Shown here: piece after piece, positions 1-7,278 of the stretch | How positions within the stretch are numbered: position 1 is the first letter of the stretch | Layout of the letters: every line of letters starts with the position of its first letter | NCBI GenBank assembly: GCA_017964325.1 | Contig: JAGCSE010000172.1 | Span: 1-13,157, forward strand | Length of the DNA: 13,157 nucleotides | Direction: 5' to 3' | DNA from: Victivallales bacterium | GTDB lineage: Bacteria > Verrucomicrobiota > Lentisphaeria > Oligosphaerales > Oligosphaeraceae | Made by a program: the position numbers and the translations under genes | Notes under the pieces: generated by a model | The model's input: the letters and a program-made list of their open reading frames with translations, nothing else | What the model was told of the DNA's origin: nothing | Databases searched by the model: none

Positions 1-61
1 ATATTTGCCTCTATATGACAAAATTGCCAAATGGCTTTTGAGAATTGCGTCCTCATAATTC

Positions 62-994
62 TTAATTGAAAAGCGGTGTCGAGTAATAGCGGTCGTATGA
101 ATCTGGCAAGACCGTGAGGACGGTTTTTCCCTTGCCGAGGCGTTTGGCGAGACGTAGGGCGCAGGCCACGTTCGTGCCGGAGGAAATGCCGACGCCAAGA
201 CCTTCATGGAGGGCGAGGTCCCTTGATGTTCGGAGGGCTTCTTCGTCCGTAATGATAAGATTTTCATCGATGAGCTTGACATCGAGGTTATCGGGGATGA
301 GACCGTCCCCGATGCCCTGCTGCAGATGGGAGCCGATGGCACCGCCCGCAAGAATGGCGGCGTTTTCTGGTTCGGCTGCCACGACAAGCATGTGCGGGAA
401 TTTCTGTTTCAGAATGGAGCCGATGCCCGTCAGCGTACCGCCTGTGCCGAAACCCGCGCAGAAGGCGTCAACTGTCTCATTCCCAAGCTGTTCCAGAATC
501 TCCTGTGCCGTCTTGCAGCGATGGACTTCCGGATTGTGCGGGTTGGAGAACTGCTGCGGAATGAAACCGCCTGGTATGGAATCGCGTAGTTCAACGGCTT
601 TTTTCAGGCAGTTTTCAATGCATTCACCGATATTGTCATGGTCGGGAACGAGGACGAGTTCTGCGCCGTAAAGCTTTAGAATATGGCGTCTTTCGGGCGA
701 GACGGAGTCGGGCATGACAATGATGCAGCGGTATTTTTTTATGGCGCAGACAAGAGCCAGGCCGATGCCCTGATTGCCAGACGTTGGCTCGATGATGACG
801 GAACCTTTGTGGACAAGTCCTTCCTTTTCAGCCGCTTCGATCATGTTGAGTGCCGTTCTGGTCTTGATGCTGCCGCCGACATTCAGCGCTTCGACTTTGA
901 CAAGAATGCGGGCGTCGTCTTTCGGGACGAGAGTCTGAAGTTCGACAAGTGGTGTGTTACCGACAGCGTCCAGAATGGTTTTGCAAATGCTCAT
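62..994 (-). CDS. cysK: Cysteine synthase (O-acetylserine sulfhydrylase), PLP-dependent
   Basis: This 310-residue protein is predicted to make L-cysteine from O-acetylserine and sulfide in the cytoplasm. Visible landmarks of the fold-type II PLP family are the GGSIKTR segment with the Schiff-base lysine K44, the substrate loop TSGNQG (71-76), the phosphate-binding loop GTGGT (183-187), GIGDG (227-231) and SSGTN (271-275), whose serine contacts the pyridine nitrogen. Full length is normal for CysK. TSGNQG instead of the proteobacterial TSGNTG, together with PQQF and a STPLF C-terminus, resembles clostridial cysteine synthases as I remember them. The ATG lies 54 bp after the ribonuclease gene on the same strand, so it is probably the last gene of that transcript. 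No Shine-Dalgarno motif precedes it (upstream bases tctttccatcatttt). A cystathionine beta-synthase or diaminopropionate-type paralogue is possible but less likely. Confidence 0.9.
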   Translation of the reverse strand: MSICKTILDAVGNTPLVELQTLVPKDDARILVKVEALNVGGSIKTRTALNMIEAAEKEGLVHKGSVIIEPTSGNQGIGLALVCAIKKYRCIIVMPDSVSPERRHILKLYGAELVLVPDHDNIGECIENCLKKAVELRDSIPGGFIPQQFSNPHNPEVHRCKTAQEILEQLGNETVDAFCAGFGTGGTLTGIGSILKQKFPHMLVVAAEPENAAILAGGAIGSHLQQGIGDGLIPDNLDVKLIDENLIITDEEALRTSRDLALHEGLGVGISSGTNVACALRLAKRLGKGKTVLTVLPDSYDRYYSTPLFN

Positions 995-1048
995 AAAATG
1001 ATGGAAAGACTATGATTGTGAATGATTTGTATGTGATGGTGGCGGAAA

Positions 1049-2890
1049 TTAGATTTCCTGCCCTGAAATGGAATCGTGCAGTTTGAATTCTTCGACGTGG
1101 AACGATGGATCGGGAACAAGATTGACACGGACATTGTAGTCGCTTTCAATGCCTTGCAGTACTTTCTTGTCTTCGTTCTTGAAACGTTCGAGAATTTTGG
1201 GATTGGCGGTCAGCTTGAACGGATGGGCGGGCTTCAGGAGGTTGTTGCGTTTGCGCTTGGCGAGGACTTCGTTGAGGCGGCGTTGGATTTCGACGCTCAT
1301 GGAGGTGGTCGATTTCACAAGGCCGCGACCTTTGCAGTATGGGCAGTTGTCAAACGTGGAGCTTTCCAGCGATTCGTTTTCACGCTGGCGGGTCATTTCG
1401 AGCAGACCGAGAGGCGAAATTGGATAGATGCGCGTTCGTGCGTGGTCTTTTGACAGATGTTCCTTCAATGTTTTATAGACGAGCTGCTGGTCTTTCTTGT
1501 CCGCCATGTCAATCAGATCGAGCACGACAAGTCCGCCGACATTGCGCAACCGCAACTGTCTGGCGATTTCGGCGACGGCCTCCAGATTGGTCGCGAGAAT
1601 TGTTTCAGGCTGGTCCTTTCCGGATTTGTTCTTGCCCGTATTGACATCGACGGCGATGAGGGCCTCTGTTTCGTCGATGCAGATGTAACCGCCGCCAGGC
1701 AGGTTGACCTTGCGGTTGTAAATGGTATCGAGCTGCTGGTTGAGATTATATTTTTGGAAGATGGGAGTCGGATTCTGATACAATTTGACTTTGATGGTGT
1801 CGTGGAGGCTGTATCGGTCAAGGAGGGAAATGGCGCGGTCATACGTTTCCTGCGAATCCGTGACGATTTCATCGACATCTTCCGTAAGACAGTCCCGCAA
1901 GGTGCGTTCCGCCAAATCTGGCTCCTGATAGACACAGATTGGAGCGCGTTTGGACTCCGCTTTCTTCACACCGTTCTGCCAGGCTTCGACGAGCATGTCG
2001 AGGTCCCTTTGGAAATGTTCGCGCTTGCAGCCTTCGCCGACGGTGCGGCAGATGAGGCCCATATTGTCGCCAGGCAGTTCGAGTCCTTTGACCATTTGAC
2101 GCAGGCGGTTGCGTTCAGCCTTTTCTTCGACTTTGCGTGAAACACCAATATGCGGCGAGTTCGGCAGAAGGACGAGAAAACGGCCTGGAATGGAAAGATT
2201 TGTCGTTACGCGGGAGCCTTTCGTGCCGATTGGGCCTTTTGTGACCTGCACGAGAATCTCCTGATCGACTTTGAAGAGGTTTGGGATGTCATCGACGGTC
2301 GGCATCGGCTTCGCGGGTTGTTTCTTCTTGTTGCGTTTTTTGCCGCTTTGCGTCGCGTTTTTCGTCTGATTTTGGACGGATTCAGTCGTTGTGGTGGATG
2401 TGACGGTTGTTTCAGTCGTTTGGTTGTTTTCCGTCGTGGAAGGAGTTATGCCGCGGCATCGTGCGATGAAATTGAGCACGCGAGCCAGAAAGCCTTTCTT
2501 TGAGGCGGGCATATCTGGAATTACCGCCTTGACAGGCTGTTGTTGGACAGGTTGTTGTGGCTTTGGTTGTTGAGGTTGCGGTTTCTGCTTCTGTTTGGGC
2601 TGCTGAAGCGGTTGTTCATCGGATTCCGTTTCGCCGTCCGTTTCGTCTTCGAACATATCCTGCGTGGCGGGAAGCATATCCCAATAGTGGAGGAATGCGT
2701 TTCTGCCGCAGCCGATGTCAACGAACGCCGCCTGCAACGACGGTTCCAAGTTCTTGATCCTGCCTTTGAAAATGGAGCCGACCAATCTGTCGCGGTTGGT
2801 GCGCTCCATGAAAAAATCCTGAAGGACACCGTCTTGCACGACGGCGACTCGGATTTGCATTTCTTCATTATTTATTATAATTTGCTTCAT
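1049..2890 (-). CDS. rng: Ribonuclease E/G family endoribonuclease with an insertion in the S1 domain
   Basis: This 613-residue protein is a single-strand-specific endoribonuclease predicted to act in rRNA maturation and mRNA decay. The N-terminus (KQIIINNEEMQIRVAVV) aligns with RNase E/G starts, so the first Met is correct. The S1 RNA-binding domain begins around residue 38 (VGSIFKGRI) and resumes near 199-245. Between them, about 75-198, lies a low-complexity insert rich in Q/P and then T. The catalytic core is intact: AVDVNTG with the metal-binding D415, VVLDLID with D458, EIARQLRLRN (441-450), and the zinc-link CPYC (516-519). The length exceeds E. coli RNase G (about 490) because of the insert. 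The protein lacks the long C-terminal scaffold of E. coli RNase E, so RNase G-like is the closer label. Its start overlaps the 3' end of fmt by 23 bp. A GGGAG lies 12 nt upstream, suggesting coupled translation. Confidence 0.93.
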   Translation of the reverse strand: MKQIIINNEEMQIRVAVVQDGVLQDFFMERTNRDRLVGSIFKGRIKNLEPSLQAAFVDIGCGRNAFLHYWDMLPATQDMFEDETDGETESDEQPLQQPKQKQKPQPQQPKPQQPVQQQPVKAVIPDMPASKKGFLARVLNFIARCRGITPSTTENNQTTETTVTSTTTTESVQNQTKNATQSGKKRNKKKQPAKPMPTVDDIPNLFKVDQEILVQVTKGPIGTKGSRVTTNLSIPGRFLVLLPNSPHIGVSRKVEEKAERNRLRQMVKGLELPGDNMGLICRTVGEGCKREHFQRDLDMLVEAWQNGVKKAESKRAPICVYQEPDLAERTLRDCLTEDVDEIVTDSQETYDRAISLLDRYSLHDTIKVKLYQNPTPIFQKYNLNQQLDTIYNRKVNLPGGGYICIDETEALIAVDVNTGKNKSGKDQPETILATNLEAVAEIARQLRLRNVGGLVVLDLIDMADKKDQQLVYKTLKEHLSKDHARTRIYPISPLGLLEMTRQRENESLESSTFDNCPYCKGRGLVKSTTSMSVEIQRRLNEVLAKRKRNNLLKPAHPFKLTANPKILERFKNEDKKVLQGIESDYNVRVNLVPDPSFHVEEFKLHDSISGQEI

Positions 2891-3872
2891 TTAACAGAAA
2901 ATCTCCCGTGCAGGCGGGAAGTTTCGAGCCTGCGGCGACACGCGTCCCGCGAAGGAATTCCGAGGCCGACATTTCAGTGCGTCCTTCGGGGATGAGTCTG
3001 ATGATGTTGAGAGCTCCCTGTCCACAAGCGATGACAAAAGAATCTGCGGTAGCCTCCATGATCGTTCCTGGAGCGCAATCACGCTGGCGTTCCACGGCGA
3101 CCGCCTGCTTTATGCTGATGCGCTTCGAGCCGTTGGCGGCTGGAAGGATGGCGAAGAGGTACGGCCAGGAATAGTAGGCGCGGACTTTTCTAGCAAGAAT
3201 CTCGGCGGGAAGACGCCAGTCAGCCGCGCCGTCGGATTTCTTGATTTTCTTTGCGTATGTGCAGCCTTCGGCTGGCTGCGGGACAGGTTGCAAGGTTCCT
3301 TCTGCGATTCCGCAGATGACATTTCCGATGTCGGCAGCGGCAAGTTGTCCGAGTTTGTCTTCAAGACAGACGACATTGTCCGTTGCTTCGATTGAACAGA
3401 TTGACTGGCAATAGACGGGGCCCGTGTCCAGGCCAGGATCCATTTTCATGAACGACACGCCTGTCTTATCATCGCCGTCCAGAATGACTTGCGCTATCGG
3501 GGAGGCACCGCGGCATTTGGGCAGCAACGAGGCGTGGACATTCAGGCAGCCGAGTCTGGGCAGGTCAAGAAGCGCGGGCTTCAATATCTGCCCGAAGGAG
3601 GCGACTACAAGCAGTTCGACATTTAGGCTTTTCAGGTGTTCCAGAAAGTCAGGCGTATTGACCTTTTCAGGCTTGTCAACGGCGATTCCCAATTTTTGCG
3701 CTTCCGTTGCAAGTGGCGTGGCAGCTAGTTTCTTACGCCCCGTCTCCTTGTCCGGTTGGGAGCCGACTCCGACTAAATCAAGTCTCGCGTCTTGGCGCAA
3801 AGCATTCAGGATCGGGCTGCCGATGCGGCCAGATGAAAGGAAATAGACACGGACTTTTGATTGCAATGGCAT
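2868..3872 (-). CDS. fmt: Methionyl-tRNA formyltransferase
   Basis: This 334-residue enzyme formylates initiator Met-tRNA using 10-formyltetrahydrofolate, in the cytoplasm. The formyltransferase Rossmann domain spans about 8-195 and carries the catalytic triad equivalents N111, H113 (LGCLNVHASLLP) and D149 (GLDTG). The C-terminal tRNA-binding beta-barrel spans about 205-320, beginning at TYAKKIKKSDG. The length matches the family. The usual N-terminal GTPDF loop is replaced by SSGRIGSP, a form I associate from memory with the Planctomycetes-Verrucomicrobia group. GGAGGT (3884-3889) is an almost perfect Shine-Dalgarno sequence 11 nt before the ATG, a little long. A promoter-like pair lies further upstream. 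The usual partner def (peptide deformylase) is not adjacent; the ribonuclease gene overlaps the 3' end instead. Confidence 0.95.
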   Translation of the reverse strand: MPLQSKVRVYFLSSGRIGSPILNALRQDARLDLVGVGSQPDKETGRKKLAATPLATEAQKLGIAVDKPEKVNTPDFLEHLKSLNVELLVVASFGQILKPALLDLPRLGCLNVHASLLPKCRGASPIAQVILDGDDKTGVSFMKMDPGLDTGPVYCQSICSIEATDNVVCLEDKLGQLAAADIGNVICGIAEGTLQPVPQPAEGCTYAKKIKKSDGAADWRLPAEILARKVRAYYSWPYLFAILPAANGSKRISIKQAVAVERQRDCAPGTIMEATADSFVIACGQGALNIIRLIPEGRTEMSASEFLRGTRVAAGSKLPACTGDFLLNEANYNK

Positions 3873-3933
3873 GCTCTTGGTGCACCTCCGAAATTGAGAA
3901 TTGCTGATACTCGATGAAGATAATCAAACTATA

Positions 3934-3962
3934 AATATAATCTCTCAATCCATGTATGGCAA
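3934..3962 (-). promoter_or_regulatory. Sigma-70-like promoter for fmt
   Basis: On the minus strand TTGCCA (3957-3962) and TATATT (3934-3939) each match the sigma-70 consensus at five of six positions and are separated by exactly 17 bp. They sit in the 124-bp gap between the ABC-F gene and fmt, about 62 bp before the fmt start. This makes fmt-rng-cysK likely to have its own transcription start. It is a consensus match only, in an AT-rich stretch where chance matches occur. Confidence 0.5.
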
Positions 3963-3996
3963 TAAAAAGCAAGCAAAAGAAATGGAGCCGCCGCTT

Positions 3997-5880
3997 CTAT
4001 GCAAGGCCGTTTTTGATTTTCTCCAGTTCGTCCCATCGTGCATAGAGTCTTTCAACTTCGGCACGGGCGTCGTTCAATTTCTGTGTCAATTCGGTGGTCT
4101 GCTTGCCATATTTGACATGGAAATCAGGCTGCGAGAACAAGCCTTCTAGTTCGGAGACCTTTTCCTCTGCGGCGGCAATCGTGTCTTCAATGGATTCCAA
4201 CTCCTTTTGCTCCATGTACTTAAGTTTTCGGACAGCGGGCTTGCGGACTGGTTCTGCGGCAGTTTTTTCGCGCTGTGCGGCAACTTGTGCGGTACGGGCA
4301 GCGTTTTCGCGTTCCAATCGTTTTTGTTCATAATATGTCCAGCCACCAGGCTGGATGAACGTCTTGCCGTCGCCTTCAAAGGCGAGAATATGGGTGCAGA
4401 CGCGATCGAGAAAATAACGGTCGTGGGAGACAATGACGACGCAGCCCGCGAAGTCGATGATGGCCTCTTCGAGGACGCGGAGCGTGGGGAGGTCGAGATC
4501 GTTCGTCGGTTCGTCAAGCAGGAGGAAATTGCCGCCTTCCTTGAGCTTCTTGGCGAGGACGAGTCGGTTGCGTTCGCCGCCAGAGAGCTGGCCGACCTGC
4601 GTGTTGATTTCGTCATCTTGGAAGAGATATCCTTTTAGATAGGACCAGATGTTGAGTTTTCGTCCGTCGAACAGGACGAAATCGTTGCCTTCGCCGATTT
4701 CCTCATAGACGGTCTTGTCGTTATGAAGCGTGACGCGATGCTGGTCTGTATAATTAAATATAGTGCGTTCACCGATGCGGACGTTGCCGCCCGTTGGTTG
4801 CAGTTGACCGATCATCATGCGTAGCAGCGATGTTTTGCCGAGGCCGTTTCTGCCGACGACGCCGAGCTTCATGCCCGTTTCGAAAGAGAACGAGAGGTGT
4901 GAGAAGAGCTGCTTGCCGCCGAGCGAGAGGGAGGTGTCTTGCAATTCAAGGATGATGTTTCCCGTTTTCGGTGGTGGCGGGAGGATGAGATTGACGTCTT
5001 GGTCACGTTTCAACGCTTCTTGGTTGTATGCGGCTTCAAAACGTTGGATGCGTGCATATTGCTTCGTGCCGCGCGCACAGGGGGCACGGCGGATCCATTC
5101 AATTTCACGACGGATGAATGCAAGCCGTTTGGCCTCCATGATTTCCGCTTCGTTTTCGCGTTCCGCCTTCTTTAGGAGGAAATCCGAATAGTTGCCGTCG
5201 TAATGGTAGAGCAGACCGTGGAAAAGTTCAATGATTTTTGTTGACGTATGGTCGAGAAAGGCACGGTCATGTGTCACATAAAGCACGGTTCCTTTGGACT
5301 TTAGGATATAGTTTTCGAGCCATGCGATCGTTTCCGCGTCCAGATGGTTCGTCGGTTCGTCAAGAAGGAGCAGGTCTGGATAGTCAAGCAATGCGCGGCA
5401 GAGGCCGACACGCCGTTTTTCGCCGCCGGAAAGGTTATCGACGAGGCGGTTGGCATCGGGAGCGGCAAGGGAGGAAAGGAGCATGTCGATTCTGGATTCC
5501 AGATTCCATCCATCGCGTGCTGTGATTTTTCGTTCGAGATCATGAATGTCCGTTCCGGGCGTCGGATGTTCATAGAGATTCATAAGCCGAAGGATGTCTT
5601 GTGCGCCTTCGAGGATGTTCTCCCGAACTGTTTTCCCATGTGTAAGATCCACTTCCTGAGGAAGATAGGCGGCGCGGATGCCACGTGTCAACGTAACTTC
5701 CCCCGTAAAAAATTGCTCCTGCCCCGCTAAGATTTTCATAAGCGTCGATTTGCCCGAACCATTGCGGCCGATGAGACCGACGCGTTCGCCTTCATGCAGG
5801 AGGAAATCCTGATTGTCAACGAGAACGTGGTCCGCGATTTGGACATGGAGTTGGTTTACTGTCAGAATTACTTGAGGCAT
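3997..5880 (-). CDS. ABC-F family ATPase, Uup/YfmR type
   Basis: This 627-residue soluble protein has two ABC cassettes and no membrane segments, the hallmark of ABC-F proteins that act at the ribosome or in related nucleic-acid processes. Cassette 1 has Walker A GRNGSGKST (38-46), signature LSGGE (150-154), Walker B LLLLDEP (170-176) and H-loop H204. Cassette 2 has GRNGLGKT (343-350), LSGGE (432-436), FLLLDEP (452-458) and SHDR (485-488). The inter-cassette linker is at about 235-300 and includes WIRRAPCARGTKQYARIQR. A charged coiled-coil tail at about 553-625 points to the Uup branch. All catalytic residues look intact. The ATG at 5880 is chosen over an in-frame TTG at 5892, because the TTG lies inside a 7-bp tandem repeat and the family starts near this ATG. 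There is no Shine-Dalgarno motif. Exact subfamily and any antibiotic-resistance role cannot be decided here. Confidence 0.92.
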   Translation of the reverse strand: MPQVILTVNQLHVQIADHVLVDNQDFLLHEGERVGLIGRNGSGKSTLMKILAGQEQFFTGEVTLTRGIRAAYLPQEVDLTHGKTVRENILEGAQDILRLMNLYEHPTPGTDIHDLERKITARDGWNLESRIDMLLSSLAAPDANRLVDNLSGGEKRRVGLCRALLDYPDLLLLDEPTNHLDAETIAWLENYILKSKGTVLYVTHDRAFLDHTSTKIIELFHGLLYHYDGNYSDFLLKKAERENEAEIMEAKRLAFIRREIEWIRRAPCARGTKQYARIQRFEAAYNQEALKRDQDVNLILPPPPKTGNIILELQDTSLSLGGKQLFSHLSFSFETGMKLGVVGRNGLGKTSLLRMMIGQLQPTGGNVRIGERTIFNYTDQHRVTLHNDKTVYEEIGEGNDFVLFDGRKLNIWSYLKGYLFQDDEINTQVGQLSGGERNRLVLAKKLKEGGNFLLLDEPTNDLDLPTLRVLEEAIIDFAGCVVIVSHDRYFLDRVCTHILAFEGDGKTFIQPGGWTYYEQKRLERENAARTAQVAAQREKTAAEPVRKPAVRKLKYMEQKELESIEDTIAAAEEKVSELEGLFSQPDFHVKYGKQTTELTQKLNDARAEVERLYARWDELEKIKNGLA

Positions 5881-5957
5881 AACAATTAACAATTATCAAT
5901 TAACAATTAACAATGCACAATGCACACTGCACAATGCACAATTCACGATTCACAAAT
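5881..5957. repeat. Degenerate 7-bp tandem repeat, about 11 units
   Basis: The stretch reads as consecutive heptamers: AACAATT twice, ATCAATT, AACAATT, AACAATG, CACAATG, CACACTG, CACAATG, CACAATT, CACGATT, CACAAAT. The plus-strand consensus is [AC]ACAAT[TG]. The first unit is directly against the start codon of the ABC-F gene, so on the minus strand the leader consists of TTAATTGT and TGCATTGTG-like heptamers. It fills most of the 94-bp gap between the oxidoreductase stop and the ABC-F start. Similar AATTGTGCATTGTTAATTG strings occur in intergenic regions of various gut bacteria, to my memory; their function is not known to me. Confidence 0.85.
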
Positions 5958-5974
5958 ATCTATCTTACTTTTCA

Positions 5975-7081
5975 TCAATCCTTTCTGGATGCGTCGGCGG
6001 CCATTTGGATTTTGACACAGAGTTCGCCCGCCTTGAACGCGTGCTCCTGTGTCATGGCTGTTTCCGTGCGGTTGAGGCAATCCAAAATGAACTGACTGAA
6101 GAACTTGCAGCCAACCGTGTTCCGTGCGTCAATGCGGATTTCCTGCTTGTTATCGAAGAGATACAGTTGGTTGGCTCCATTGTCGGTTGCGAGGTCGATG
6201 TTCTTGCGGAGTTCGATGGTTCCCTCCGTGCCGAGGATGATGGTCTTGCCGTCACCCCATGTGCGGAGTCCGTCTGGCGTGAACCAATCGACGCGGAAAT
6301 AGAATGACGCACCGTTGTCGCCTTTCAATGAAGCTTCGCCAAAGTCCTCCAATTCAGGAAATTGTGGATGGGCGACATTGCAGACGCGGGCGAAATTGAT
6401 CGCCGCATCCTTCGCTCCCGTGTATTGGAGGAACTGTTCGCACTGGTGGGAACCGATGTCACAGAGGATGCCGCCATATAAGTCCTTCTTGTAGAACCAG
6501 TCAGGGCGAGACGACGGTTTGCCGAGACGATGCGGGCCGAGGCCGATGACGCTCATGACTTTTCCAACGGCGCCCTGCGAGACGAGTTCATCCGCCAGCA
6601 TGGAGCATTCGTTGGCGATTCGTTCGGAGTAATAGACCATGTATTTGCGGCCCGTGGCGGCGACGGTTTTGCGGGTGTCTTCAATCTGTTGGAGCGTTGT
6701 AAATGGTGTCTTGTCAGTAAAATAGTCCTTTCCTGCATTCATGCAGCGAATGCCGAGGGCGGCGCGATTGGAAGGAACGTCCGCAGCGGCGACAAGCTTG
6801 ACGGCGGAGTCGTCGAGAATCTCGTCCAGCGAACGGGCGACTTGGGCGTTGGGATATTTGGCGGCGAGTTTCTGCGCTTTGGCGTCGTTTTTGTCATAGA
6901 CCCATTTGAGGGTTGCTCCTGCCTTGACGAGGGAGGCGACCATGCCGTCGATGTGGCCGTGTTCGAGGGCGGTTGCGGCGATGGTGAAATCGCCTGGACG
7001 GCATACGGGCTGTGGCGGCGGTGGAAGGATGTAGGATGAACCGTCGGCTTTGCGTAGGTCTGAAAGTGAAATGAGCGGCAT
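5975..7081 (-). CDS. Gfo/Idh/MocA family NAD(P)-dependent oxidoreductase
   Basis: This 368-residue protein belongs to the family of sugar and inositol dehydrogenases. The N-terminal Rossmann domain begins after a proline-rich lead (about 19-26). Its nucleotide-binding loop is AATALEHGHI (35-44) rather than the textbook GxGxxG. TDKTPF (122-127) holds the conserved lysine K124 (EKP-like motif), and GGILCDIGSH (203-212) carries the expected Asp and His in the C-terminal substrate domain. AAGG-type loop variants are common in environmental members, so I read it as active. AAGGAG (7088-7093) sits 6 nt before the ATG and supports this start. The substrate is unknown. Members of this family in carbohydrate-degrading bacteria usually oxidise sugars or cyclitols. 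It stands alone as the first minus-strand gene of a divergent pair with the M50 protease gene, 94 bp before the ABC-F gene. Confidence 0.88.
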   Translation of the reverse strand: MPLISLSDLRKADGSSYILPPPPQPVCRPGDFTIAATALEHGHIDGMVASLVKAGATLKWVYDKNDAKAQKLAAKYPNAQVARSLDEILDDSAVKLVAAADVPSNRAALGIRCMNAGKDYFTDKTPFTTLQQIEDTRKTVAATGRKYMVYYSERIANECSMLADELVSQGAVGKVMSVIGLGPHRLGKPSSRPDWFYKKDLYGGILCDIGSHQCEQFLQYTGAKDAAINFARVCNVAHPQFPELEDFGEASLKGDNGASFYFRVDWFTPDGLRTWGDGKTIILGTEGTIELRKNIDLATDNGANQLYLFDNKQEIRIDARNTVGCKFFSQFILDCLNRTETAMTQEHAFKAGELCVKIQMAADASRKD

Positions 7082-7087
7082 GGCAAG

Positions 7088-7093
7088 CTCCTT
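7088..7093 (-). promoter_or_regulatory. Ribosome binding site of the oxidoreductase gene
   Basis: AAGGAG on the minus strand lies 6 nt before the ATG. It is the cleanest Shine-Dalgarno site on the minus strand and fixes this start. It also shows that the organism does use Shine-Dalgarno initiation. Confidence 0.75.
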
Positions 7094-7278
7094 TGTGGTT
7101 TTCTAGTGAAAGACAATCTTATTAAGATAATGCGTTTTCAGGTAAAATGCAGGTTGTCTTGGCTTGATTTTTCATAAAAGAATGGAAAGGGATGAACTTT
7201 TTGCATGAAAATTTTTTATTTGCGTGAAATTGTATTAAATTAAAAGTAATGAAGAAGCATAAAAAATTGGATTGAAAG
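7094..7278. promoter_or_regulatory. Divergent regulatory spacer with a 13-bp dyad and a 12-bp direct repeat
   Basis: This AT-rich spacer must hold the promoters of the leftward oxidoreductase gene and the rightward three-gene operon. I found no convincing -35/-10 pair on either strand. It contains a perfect dyad ATCTTA-T-TAAGAT (7116-7128), close to the oxidoreductase side. It also contains a near-identical direct repeat, TTTGCATGAAAAT (7200-7212) and TTTGCGTGAAAT (7219-7230), 19 bp apart, on the protease side. Either could be an operator. A regulator gene is not present in the window. Confidence 0.4.

Noticed and set aside
19..40. Possible terminator after cysK (GCCATTTGGC followed by AATTTT on the minus strand)
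   Set aside because: The stem is only three to four pairs with a two- to four-base loop and no clean T-run, so I could not support it.
1457..2140. Long open frame on the plus strand opposite the ribonuclease gene
   Set aside because: It is antisense to a clearly conserved RNase E/G catalytic core and has no recognisable motif; such shadows are expected here.
5890..5892. TTG as start of the ABC-F gene
   Set aside because: It lies in the tandem repeat and adds four residues not expected for the family; the ATG at 5880 fits the ABC-F N-terminus.
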